Of a stretch of DNA of 43,176 nucleotides, positions 23,829 through 31,980 are shown one piece after another. How positions within the stretch are numbered: position 1 is the stretch's first letter; every line of letters starts with the position of its first letter. The stretch comes from M55B154 sp964345775 (GTDB taxonomy: Bacteria; Spirochaetota; UBA4802; UB4802). A model generated the notes under the pieces. That model had not been told where the DNA came from. It saw only the letters and a list, made by a program, of their open reading frames with translations, and ran no database searches. Location: contig CAYFSO010000012.1 in NCBI GenBank assembly GCA_964345775.1, positions 1-43,176 on the forward strand, read 5' to 3'. Made by a program: the position numbers and the translations under genes.

Positions 23829-24845
23829 ATGAAGCAATGGTTTACACGGACATATAAGATAGGGAAACTGAGCATCTCGTTTCTATCCGACGAGATAATA
23901 TTTATCTACAGGGGTAGAAATAATGTTTCCCTCAGAAAGGTACCCCGGCACTGGTTTTCTCCGAAAAGACAGCTGCTGTATGGTGCATCCTTTCTTTTCC
24001 TTCTGCTTTGTCTTGTTCTTTTGCTGCCTGTCGGTGATACATCAAATGACGGTGAATCTATAGACGAGATGCAGAAAAAAGAGATCTTGCTGTCATCTGA
24101 AACTGATTTTACTACACCCGAAGAATCAGAAACACTGCAGATCAGGTATCACAAGGTGGAAAAAGGGGAAACCCTGAGCGAAATAGCCCATAAGTACGGG
24201 GTTTCCATGGACACGGTATGTGGATGTAACAACCTGGTCTCGTATGACATTATTCGGGTGGGTTCCATTCTGCGGATTCCCAACAAGGATGGGATTTTGC
24301 ATACCATGAAAAAGGGACAGAACCTTCCCGCAATTGCAAAAAAGTACAGGGTTTCAATAAAAAAAATTATAAGTGAAAATGATCTTCTTAATCCGGACTT
24401 TATAGCAAGCGGACAGGATGTATTCATACCTGATGCGAAGCCTCTCAACATCATTCCCGGTTTCCTGTGGCCTGCTGCCACTACATATATTACAAGCGCG
24501 TATGGATGGCGGCGTCATCCCATAAACGGGAAACGGCAGTTTCACCAGGGGATCGATATACGTTCCAAGTACCAGTGGGTCAGGGCAACGAAATATGGCA
24601 AGATCACCTACACCGGGTGGCTTGGTGGTTACGGGCGAACCGTGGTCATCGCGCATCCCGGAGGATGGAAATCATTGTACGGTCATCTTTCCAGGATCGT
24701 GGTTCGGCGTGGCCAGTACGTGAAACAGGGGCAGATCGTGGCGCGAAGCGGAAATACCGGGTATTCGTCAGGCCCGCATCTTCACTTCGAGTTGTTGAAA
24801 CATGGTCGACATGTTAATCCATACAGTCACCTGAAACGCCGATAA
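23829..24845 (+). CDS. LysM-M23 peptidoglycan endopeptidase, membrane-anchored
   Basis: The 338-residue protein has a cytoplasmic N-terminus of about 50 residues, one membrane helix (LLYGASFLFLLLCLVLLLPV), two LysM repeats and a C-terminal M23 domain. LysM 1 is YHKVEKGETLSEIAHKYGVS and LysM 2 reads LHTMKKGQNLPAIAKKYRVS. Zinc-site motifs are HQGIDIRS, GHLSRIVVRRG and PHLHFELL, so it should be active. It cleaves peptide cross-links while held to glycan by LysM. The unusual long cytoplasmic N-terminus could contact the bactofilin encoded just upstream, which is inference but fits known shape modules. Confidence 0.92.
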   Translation: MKQWFTRTYKIGKLSISFLSDEIIFIYRGRNNVSLRKVPRHWFSPKRQLLYGASFLFLLLCLVLLLPVGDTSNDGESIDEMQKKEILLSSETDFTTPEESETLQIRYHKVEKGETLSEIAHKYGVSMDTVCGCNNLVSYDIIRVGSILRIPNKDGILHTMKKGQNLPAIAKKYRVSIKKIISENDLLNPDFIASGQDVFIPDAKPLNIIPGFLWPAATTYITSAYGWRRHPINGKRQFHQGIDIRSKYQWVRATKYGKITYTGWLGGYGRTVVIAHPGGWKSLYGHLSRIVVRRGQYVKQGQIVARSGNTGYSSGPHLHFELLKHGRHVNPYSHLKRR

Positions 24846-24931
24846 TGAGTCAAAAAAGTTCTTGCCTATACATAACCCTCTACAGTAGTAAACACTAACA
24901 CCACAAGAATACAACCAAATGGGGATGCCAT

Positions 24932-27007
24932 ATGGCTGAAAGTATTAATTTTTTATGCGAAATAGGTACAGAAGAGATACCGGCCGGATATATCCCACCG
25001 GCAGTGAACGCAATAAGGGAATACATGACGAAGAGCCTTGAGCAGGAACGTCTCTCGCATGGAACTGTTCATGTGTATGCTACTCCCAGGAGACTGGCCA
25101 TACTGGTTTCGGATATGGCAGATATGCAGTCTGCAGACGAAGAGGAGTTGAAGGGTCCTTCAATAAAAGCGGCGTATGATGATAACGGGAATCCCGCAAA
25201 ACCCCTTCAGGGGTTTATGAAGGGAAATAATGTTGCGCTCGAAGATATCTATACCAGAAGCACCGATAAGGGGGAGTATATCTTTGCCAGCAGGAAAAGA
25301 AAGGCGCATCCTGCAGGTGAGATCATACCCGGTATAATAGAGAAAATGCTTGGCACTATCCCCTTTCCCAAGCGAATGCGGTGGAGCAACAAGAAGTTGG
25401 CCTTTCCCCGGCCCATCAGTTATTTCTGTGTTTTGTTAAATGATACCGTAATTTCACATGAGATTGAAGAAATACCATTTGGTAACATGGTAAGGGGTCA
25501 TTACGTGCAGCACAATACCATGGTAGAGATCACCAGTGTTTCAAAGTATATGACAATACTGGAATCCAATGGTGTGATCGTTGACCAGGAACGACGCAGG
25601 GAAATGATACGTAACCAGCTTAACGAAGCTGCAGATGCGATAAAGGGTGTGCTCATAGAAGATGAAGAACTGCTCGATACGGTTACGTATCTAACCGAGT
25701 GGCCTTACGTGGTTGTATGCGACTTTGATCCTGGTTTCCTGGAGATCCCTGATATAGTACTGGTTACTGAAATGAAGGAACACCAGAAATACTTCGCGGT
25801 GAACGCGCCGGGTGGAGGATTGATGCCCAGGTTCCTGGTGGTATCCAATAATCCTCCCAATGAAAATATTAAGCAGGGTAACGAAAGGGTTATTGCGGCA
25901 CGTTTCAGTGATGCCAGGTTTTTTTTCCAGGAAGACAGGAAGACCTCCCTTTCTGCCAAGGTTGACCAGTTGAAAGATGTCCTGTTTCACAAGTCCCTCG
26001 GAAGTATATATGACAAAATAACAAGGATGAAGACCATCGCGTCTGAAGCTGCCCGAATCTTGAATATCGACAGTGACACACGGGGAAAAATTGACAGGGC
26101 TGTTATGCTTTCAAAAGCGGACCTTAATACATCCATGGTCTTCGAGTTTACCTCGCTGCAGGGGGAAATGGGCAGGATCTATGCAACACTTGATGGAGAA
26201 GATCCAGAGATCGCTGCTGCCATTGATGAACATTACAGGCCAAGATTCCAGGGAGACGAGATTCCCTCTTCAACGGTAAGCGTGGTACTGTCCCTTGCTG
26301 AAAAAGTGGATAATATTTTTGGTTCTTTCTCGGTTGGGAATATACCCAAAGGCTCGCAGGACCCGTATGCATTGAGAAGGCAGGCAGCTGCCATCGTTGA
26401 AATGCTCATTAAGAATAAGCTGCATCTGCCCCTTGACCAGCTGCTGAACAGGGTGGCAGCGGGTTACAAGGATGGAGAGGATCTTCAGGGCCGCATACTG
26501 GAGTTTATCAATACCAGGGCAAAAACCTATTACACCCAGCAGGGGTTTGCCTATGATGAAATAAATGCCTGCCTGGCGGTTGGGATATATGATTATTATG
26601 AGCTGCAACGAAGGGCTGAAAGCGTTCATGATTTCCGAAAGGATGAAAGGTTTGGTGAAATGCTCCTTGCGTTCAAGCGTATGAACAATATCGTATCGGC
26701 CTTTTTTAAAAAAAATCCCGGTTATAAACTGGATTTTGATGCCGAATTACTGAAAGAGAAAGAAGAGAAGGAGCTTTTTGAATTCTTCAGGCAGCGTCAA
26801 AATGACCTGCAGAAGTATCTTGAGACCAATGATTACCAGGAGCTGTTCAAGCTTTTGATAGAAGCAAAATCTGCAGTAGATAATTTCTTTGACCAGGTAA
26901 TGGTAATGGTTGAAGATGAAAAGATCAGGGACAACAGGCTGGGCCTGCTGGAGTCCATCCTTGGAAATTTCAAAACCCTTATAGATTTTTCCGAGATTAC
27001 TGAATAA
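24932..27007 (+). CDS. glyS: Glycyl-tRNA synthetase beta subunit
   Basis: The 691-residue protein begins with NFLCEIGTEEIPAGYIPPAV, the GlyS hallmark, and contains TPRRLAILVSDM, FPKRMRWSNKKLAFPRPI, TEWPYVVVCDFD and EMKEHQKYFAV. These are all typical of the alpha2-beta2 type enzyme. Residues about 395-430 (LSKADLNTSMVFEFTSLQGE) are the HD-like region. It needs the alpha subunit GlyQ to charge tRNA-Gly. GlyQ is not encoded next to it, so it must lie elsewhere. It starts 87 bases after the LysM-M23 gene and is followed by the MBL-fold hydrolase after 32 bases. Confidence 0.96.
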   Translation: MAESINFLCEIGTEEIPAGYIPPAVNAIREYMTKSLEQERLSHGTVHVYATPRRLAILVSDMADMQSADEEELKGPSIKAAYDDNGNPAKPLQGFMKGNNVALEDIYTRSTDKGEYIFASRKRKAHPAGEIIPGIIEKMLGTIPFPKRMRWSNKKLAFPRPISYFCVLLNDTVISHEIEEIPFGNMVRGHYVQHNTMVEITSVSKYMTILESNGVIVDQERRREMIRNQLNEAADAIKGVLIEDEELLDTVTYLTEWPYVVVCDFDPGFLEIPDIVLVTEMKEHQKYFAVNAPGGGLMPRFLVVSNNPPNENIKQGNERVIAARFSDARFFFQEDRKTSLSAKVDQLKDVLFHKSLGSIYDKITRMKTIASEAARILNIDSDTRGKIDRAVMLSKADLNTSMVFEFTSLQGEMGRIYATLDGEDPEIAAAIDEHYRPRFQGDEIPSSTVSVVLSLAEKVDNIFGSFSVGNIPKGSQDPYALRRQAAAIVEMLIKNKLHLPLDQLLNRVAAGYKDGEDLQGRILEFINTRAKTYYTQQGFAYDEINACLAVGIYDYYELQRRAESVHDFRKDERFGEMLLAFKRMNNIVSAFFKKNPGYKLDFDAELLKEKEEKELFEFFRQRQNDLQKYLETNDYQELFKLLIEAKSAVDNFFDQVMVMVEDEKIRDNRLGLLESILGNFKTLIDFSEITE

Positions 27008-27039
27008 TACAGGTAAAAGAAAGACAAGGAGGATCAGGA

Positions 27040-27708
27040 ATGAAAGTTTGTGATGGAATTTATGCATATATATGGAGAGGAATGTTTGAGAATAACTGTA
27101 ACACGTTTTACCTGGGGGATCCCCTCAATATATTCGTGGATCCCGGCCTGAAAAAATACGTGGACGTTCGTTTTGAGGATATGAAAAAGGACGGCATTGA
27201 TACAGATGAAATATCATGCGTGTTGAACACTCACTCCCATCCGGATCATTTTGAAGGATCAGAGCAGTTCATGGGTACGGATATCCAGGTGGCTATGCAT
27301 AAAGAAGAGATACAATTTTTGAACGAAGTTGGCCCGCAATTCTTTGCGATGATGGGTATGCAGTTTCCCGAGTTCTCATTTGACATAGAGCTTGATGAAG
27401 GCACATGGGAAGTGGGTGGAGTTGAACTCCAGGTATACAAAACACCGGGGCATTCTCCCGGGTCTGTGTGTGTATACTGGCCGGAGAAAAAGGCGCTGGT
27501 CTGCGGTGATCTCATCTTCAAGGAGAGTGTGGGCAGAACCGATTTTCCCGGTGGAAGCGGTGAAAAACTGAAGGAAAGTATCAGGCGTATGGCCGAACTG
27601 GACATAGAGTACCTGCTTCCCGGACACATGGAAATGGTGCAGGGCAAAGATAACGTAAAAAGAAATTTTGAAATTATTGAAAAATATATTTTTTCAATGA
27701 TAGTGTAA
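27040..27708 (+). CDS. Metallo-beta-lactamase-fold hydrolase
   Basis: The 222-residue protein has the complete MBL zinc set: THSHPDH (His65, His67, Asp69, His70), TPGHSPGSV, CGDLIF and LPGH. Length and pattern match glyoxalase II-like or hydroxyacylglutathione-hydrolase-like hydrolases. A strong ribosome binding site (AAGGAGG) precedes the ATG. It follows glyS by 32 bases on the same strand and converges with the C69 gene with a 6-base gap. Substrate unknown; a thioester or similar is the family norm. Confidence 0.87.
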   Translation: MKVCDGIYAYIWRGMFENNCNTFYLGDPLNIFVDPGLKKYVDVRFEDMKKDGIDTDEISCVLNTHSHPDHFEGSEQFMGTDIQVAMHKEEIQFLNEVGPQFFAMMGMQFPEFSFDIELDEGTWEVGGVELQVYKTPGHSPGSVCVYWPEKKALVCGDLIFKESVGRTDFPGGSGEKLKESIRRMAELDIEYLLPGHMEMVQGKDNVKRNFEIIEKYIFSMIV

Positions 27709-27714
27709 GCAGCA

Positions 27715-29079
27715 TCATTCAACAAGATCTTTCACGTCAGGGATGTTCGCATCCCTGCTCTGTCTTTTCCAGAACCACTTGAAACGAAGTGGTACCCCCT
27801 TTTCATATGGTGCCGCGGCAAGACGCTGTGTCCAAAGTTCCCTGCGGTCGGCAACCTTTTCAACACATTCCTTGGAAAATGAATACAGCTTGTCCGCATT
27901 GAACTTCTTTTTCTTTGCCTGGGAGGCGTGAAGTTCTCTCTCCCTTTCAACGAAATTTTCTTCCATGTCGTCCCTTTCAGGTGCGATATTCTGCAGAAAA
28001 AAATCGTATTTCATTATCGCCTGTCTGTGCATCAGTTCATGTTCCCACCAGGTTGACTGGTAGGCGAATTTACTGGATTCGGTATTCGGGAAATAGTCTA
28101 TTTCCTTTCCTGCCAGGTAGAAAGGTTTGAATGTACTGGTGCACGTGGCTGATGTGCCGGTTAACCAGTATACAGGGAGATCATCCCTTATGTGGGCTAC
28201 CATTGCAGAGGTAGACTGGCTGGGGCGTAACGGCCCAAGGGAGGCATGCATGCACACGTTGCCCATGCTGGTTTCATGGGGATGCGGGTATCCATGGCCA
28301 GGGCCATGGTCGCGAAGAATATCCATCATGTATGGAACATCCATAGAATGGCTCCTCTGTAAACCCAGTTCCATGGTGCGTTCCTGCCTGGCGCCGCATT
28401 TGCTGAAGCAGGTGTAAAAGGTGTCCGAAAAGGCATTTTTGAAGTTGAAAGTTTCGCCTTTTTTTATATAGCCCTTTTCCCTGGCGTAGTCTTCGATGCC
28501 GGGTGAGGCCCTGTGATATTCTTCACCTATTGTTAAACCGTTTGATATGCTTCGTATGCCGTCAACCTTTACCGCAGCCCAGTGCCTGTTGGCGGTTTCA
28601 AGCACCCATGCTTCTTTTTTATCTGCCAGTATGTACGAGTTATGATAATACATTGTATGTTCAAGACCGGCGTTGCCTCCCTGTCCATACCGTTCAATAA
28701 GCTCGGTAATGAGTATCAGCGCGTCATACGCGTTGGCACATCTTTCGAGTGCCAGCCTGATAAGATCCATGCCGAGAAGACCTTCCTTTTCGTAAGGCTC
28801 CTTCGTGAAGACGGCCTCGTTACCTATTGCCAGTCCGTGTTCATTGGCTCCCATCTCGCAACCCCACATCCAGAAAGGCTTGGAGATCAATATTTCGTTG
28901 GTCTCGCGTACCTGCGGTATGGAGATATATGTACATTTCAGGTGGTCGTCGTTCCCATATGTCTTTCGAAGCAGGTGTTTGACAAGTTGGGCTTCGTTTG
29001 GTTCGCGGTCGCTGTTCTTGGCAAGAATAACTGAGCCGTCCACGGTGGCGTTTCCTGCAGCTACAATAGTATCACACAT
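27715..29079 (-). CDS. C69-family (secernin-like) Ntn hydrolase
   Basis: The 454-residue protein starts MCDTIVAAGNATVDGSVILA. Loss of Met would expose Cys2 as the N-terminal nucleophile, as in peptidase family C69 (dipeptidase A, secernin). KNSDREPNEAQ, GANEHGLAIGNEAVF and WVLETANRHWAAVKVDG are further family marks. The C-terminal third (about 330-454) is highly charged. No signal peptide is present, so it is probably cytoplasmic. It may be a dipeptidase or acylase; the substrate is unknown. An AGGA(CGG) site lies upstream of the ATG. It is divergent from the acyltransferase gene. Confidence 0.83.
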   Translation of the reverse strand: MCDTIVAAGNATVDGSVILAKNSDREPNEAQLVKHLLRKTYGNDDHLKCTYISIPQVRETNEILISKPFWMWGCEMGANEHGLAIGNEAVFTKEPYEKEGLLGMDLIRLALERCANAYDALILITELIERYGQGGNAGLEHTMYYHNSYILADKKEAWVLETANRHWAAVKVDGIRSISNGLTIGEEYHRASPGIEDYAREKGYIKKGETFNFKNAFSDTFYTCFSKCGARQERTMELGLQRSHSMDVPYMMDILRDHGPGHGYPHPHETSMGNVCMHASLGPLRPSQSTSAMVAHIRDDLPVYWLTGTSATCTSTFKPFYLAGKEIDYFPNTESSKFAYQSTWWEHELMHRQAIMKYDFFLQNIAPERDDMEENFVERERELHASQAKKKKFNADKLYSFSKECVEKVADRRELWTQRLAAAPYEKGVPLRFKWFWKRQSRDANIPDVKDLVE

Positions 29080-29155
29080 ACATTCCGTCCTGTCACTTGT
29101 GAAATTGCTTCGCGTTCATCTCCACGGATACGCGGCATGTATAATATATACCTTT

Positions 29156-29938
29156 ATGGATAAGAAGCTCAATAATTTTTATTCTGCGTGTATTGAAAAA
29201 ATGTTTTTATCAACATTCCGGAACAAGCCAGGTAAAATTATGTTGACGTCTGATGCGCAATATTTCTCAATCAGGATGATCTTTCAGGAAGCTGTGATAG
29301 ATATGGATGAATACTTTAAGTCGTCGTTTCTGAAACGCCTGGTTTTTTTGGTTCGAACAAAATCATATTATCACCTGGTTTTTAAGAAAAAATTTGCATC
29401 CATCGGAAGTATGCCGGTGGCCTGGGGCATATGGAATATCGATGTCTATGGACCCAACATCCATGTGGGGTCAAATGTCGTTTTTGTTGCCGCAGACGGG
29501 GCAAAATCACGACTTACCACCATTAAACTCGGCAGGCACGAAGGACATATTGAAATTGGCAATAATGTGCTGGTAATGAACGGCGTGCGGATAAGCAGTG
29601 CCAGCAGGATCATTATTGAAGATGACTGTATGCTGGCAAATTATTGCTACCTGACCGATGCTGACTGGCATGATCTTCATAACAGGACGGACCCGGTTGG
29701 TAAATCTGCACCAATTGTGCTGAAAAAGGGTGCGTGGATCGGGGACTCCGCCATCGTGTGCAAGGGAGTAACGGTTGGTGAGAATTCTATCGTAGGTGCG
29801 GGGTCGGTTGTACGCAGGAACGTGCCACCAAACGTTGTTGTTGCCGGAAATCCCGCTCGTGTGGTGAGGAAGCTTGATCCTGATCGAATTGTGACAATGG
29901 GTGCACTATACGAGAAGATAGGGAGGCCAAAAATTTGA
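29156..29938 (+). CDS. Hexapeptide-repeat acyltransferase
   Basis: The product is about 260 residues from the ATG at 29156. The frame is open much further upstream but that part lies antisense to the C69 gene and is rejected; later starts are also possible as no good ribosome binding site is seen. A left-handed beta-helix of hexapeptide repeats runs from about residue 95 to 240. It includes IEIGNNVLVMNGVRISSAS, IIEDDCMLANYCYLTD, and VLKKGAWIGDSAIVCKGVTV. It ends with the usual VVAGNPARVVRKL. It probably acetylates or acylates a sugar. Its stop overlaps the glycosyltransferase start (TTGA), so both act in one glycan pathway. Confidence 0.75.
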   Translation: MDKKLNNFYSACIEKMFLSTFRNKPGKIMLTSDAQYFSIRMIFQEAVIDMDEYFKSSFLKRLVFLVRTKSYYHLVFKKKFASIGSMPVAWGIWNIDVYGPNIHVGSNVVFVAADGAKSRLTTIKLGRHEGHIEIGNNVLVMNGVRISSASRIIIEDDCMLANYCYLTDADWHDLHNRTDPVGKSAPIVLKKGAWIGDSAIVCKGVTVGENSIVGAGSVVRRNVPPNVVVAGNPARVVRKLDPDRIVTMGALYEKIGRPKI

Positions 29939-31158
29939 AGATCTGCATGCTATGCTACCGTGCTAATCCGTACTGTGGAGGCCAGGGCATCTATCTCAAG
30001 TACGTGGCCGAAGCATATGCCCGCCAGGGACACCAGGTACATGCCGTGGTTGGCCCTCCATTCCCGGACGATATGGAGGGGGTGACGGTTCACAAGGTTC
30101 CTAATAATGAGTACTACGTGAAGAAGAGAAGTGCCGTAATAAATACGGATGATCCGTTTGACATTTTCAACCCCCTGAATTTTTACCAGTACTTTAACAG
30201 CAGGTTTGCCGCTTTCCCCGAGATCAGCGGTTTCAGCTACAGTGCCTTCTTGAAAATAAGGGAGCTGCATAAAACAGAGGGATTTGACGTAATACATGAT
30301 AACCAGTGCCTGGGATATGGACTCCTCTTGATGAAATCCCTCGGTATTCCCGTTACTGCCACCATCCATCACCCACTGACCATAGACCTGGAAAACGTGC
30401 TGGAACGGGCATCTTCTTTTTCCAACAAGGTTAAAGGGGTCATGTTCTATCCTATTATGATGCAGAAGATCGTATCAAAGCGGCTTGACCATGTGATCAC
30501 CGTGTCGGAAGACTCGCGGAAAAGGATCAATGAAGCGTTTGGTGTTCCATTGGAACGGCAGACGGTAGTGTATAACGGCCTGGATACTTCTGTTTTCAGT
30601 CCCCAAAAGGGGATCACCAGGAAACGGGGAAAAATGATCTTCGTGGGGAATGTTGAAGACGGGAAGAAGGGATTTGTGTATCTATTACGCGCTTTAAGTA
30701 ACATGAGAACAGATGCCTTCCTGACCATAGTTGACGGAGGGGCTCCACACAGGAATATAACCGCACAGCTCATTAAGAAACTGGGTATAGAAGACAGGGT
30801 AGAATTTGCCGGGAAGGTGGATACGGAAGGACTGATCCGTCATTACTGCGAGTCTGAACTGGCAGTCGTACCATCAGTGTATGAAGGGTTTGGCTTTCCA
30901 GCGGCAGAGGCGATGGCATGTGAAGTCCCGGTGATCGCCAGCGATGGAGGCGCGTTGCCGGAAGTGGTTGGAGATGCCGGCATCGTGGTGCCTGCACGTG
31001 ATGAAAACGCCCTTGCCCGGGAAATTGACACCGCGTTCAGCGACAGGGATGCACTTTACAGGATGGGGAAAAGGGGACGGGAACGGGTATTAAAAAAGTT
31101 CAACTGGGACAACGCTGCCAGTCAAATGCTTTCGGTTTTTGAGAGGATCATTTCCTGA
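29935..31158 (+). CDS. GT4-family glycosyltransferase
   Basis: The 407-residue protein has the GT-B fold. The N-terminal glycine loop is in CGGQGIYLKYVAEAYARQGH. The C-terminal donor-binding region runs VVPSVYEGFGFPAAEAMACE followed by VPVIASDGGALPEVVGDAG, with the E-x7-E element of GT4 enzymes. It transfers a sugar from a nucleotide donor, most likely to a surface glycan or glycolipid, on the cytoplasmic side. The start is TTG, overlapping the acyltransferase stop, with GGGAGG eight bases before. Its 3' end overlaps the convergent lipoprotein gene by 11 bases. Donor and acceptor unknown. Confidence 0.9.
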   Translation: MKICMLCYRANPYCGGQGIYLKYVAEAYARQGHQVHAVVGPPFPDDMEGVTVHKVPNNEYYVKKRSAVINTDDPFDIFNPLNFYQYFNSRFAAFPEISGFSYSAFLKIRELHKTEGFDVIHDNQCLGYGLLLMKSLGIPVTATIHHPLTIDLENVLERASSFSNKVKGVMFYPIMMQKIVSKRLDHVITVSEDSRKRINEAFGVPLERQTVVYNGLDTSVFSPQKGITRKRGKMIFVGNVEDGKKGFVYLLRALSNMRTDAFLTIVDGGAPHRNITAQLIKKLGIEDRVEFAGKVDTEGLIRHYCESELAVVPSVYEGFGFPAAEAMACEVPVIASDGGALPEVVGDAGIVVPARDENALAREIDTAFSDRDALYRMGKRGRERVLKKFNWDNAASQMLSVFERIIS

Positions 31159-31960
31159 ATACCTTCGCGTTATTTTTTACGTCCAGGCGGGTAATCCTGG
31201 AACGGGATATGGATCGATTGGTTTTGTATTTTGTGAAATGAATATCAAGCTTGTTCCCGGTATCCGGTTCTACGAATTCAATTCCCTTGAAACCAAATTT
31301 TTTATTCTTCTGTGCAGGTTCAGCATAATAGAATTCATATTTTTTCTTTTTCCCTTTTTCCACCAGTAATATGCGGGTGGGGAGATTATCTTTGAAAGTT
31401 ATGGTTTCGTAATACCTGTCATTCTCAATGATAATAAATATTTCACTGGTGGTTGAACCATCTTTTTTGCGTGGTATGAGGACGCGGTTGATCTTGTAAT
31501 CCTGTATCATGGGGATACGGGAAGTGAACATTTGCCTTAAAAAAGAATAATCAACCGAAACCGGCATGTAGTCACTCAGCTGGATGGTCTCGGTGTTATC
31601 AATTACAAGGGTATTTTCAACCGGGAAATGTACCTTGATGGTATTCCCGTCCTGCACAAAAGTTGTTAAGGGGCTCTTGAAAACAGAGTCGACAAATGTT
31701 ATACGAGCTGCCGCCGCGGAGTCATTATACAAAAAGTATCCGGAAGCCTTGAATTTCTTTTTCCCAAACATCCCGTCAACACGAAAAGCCGCGTCAATGC
31801 TGGAGGGTGCATTCCCATTGATCCTGTCAATATTTTCCAGTAACCGGTTCGTTTCTTCTTTACCTGCCTGAGTGAAGGGCCTGTCAGGGGCAAGTTCGGG
31901 GGCGGCACATGACAGCATGAGAAAAACCGGCAGAATGTATACTACTATAAAACTCTTCAT
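31148..31960 (-). CDS. DUF4292/LolB-like lipoprotein
   Basis: The 270-residue lipoprotein has a signal peptide with lipobox LMLSC (acylated Cys about residue 18). After a linker it has a beta-rich fold with FRVDGMFGKKKFKASGYFLY, then TFVQDGNTIKVHFPVENTLV. It resembles DUF4292 or the LolA/LolB half-barrel; the match is by pattern only. It follows the TPR lipoprotein gene by 20 bases on the same strand, so both should act at the outer membrane. A role in lipoprotein or lipid transport is a guess. A GGGAG lies 12 bases before the ATG. Confidence 0.55.
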   Translation of the reverse strand: MKSFIVVYILPVFLMLSCAAPELAPDRPFTQAGKEETNRLLENIDRINGNAPSSIDAAFRVDGMFGKKKFKASGYFLYNDSAAAARITFVDSVFKSPLTTFVQDGNTIKVHFPVENTLVIDNTETIQLSDYMPVSVDYSFLRQMFTSRIPMIQDYKINRVLIPRKKDGSTTSEIFIIIENDRYYETITFKDNLPTRILLVEKGKKKKYEFYYAEPAQKNKKFGFKGIEFVEPDTGNKLDIHFTKYKTNRSISRSRITRLDVKNNAKVFRK

Positions 31961-31980
31961 TTGTGGTTTATGCTCCCTGG

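Noticed and set aside
28805..29155. N-terminal extension of the acyltransferase across the C69 gene
   Set aside because: It lies antisense to conserved C69 motifs and would add about 117 unrelated residues.
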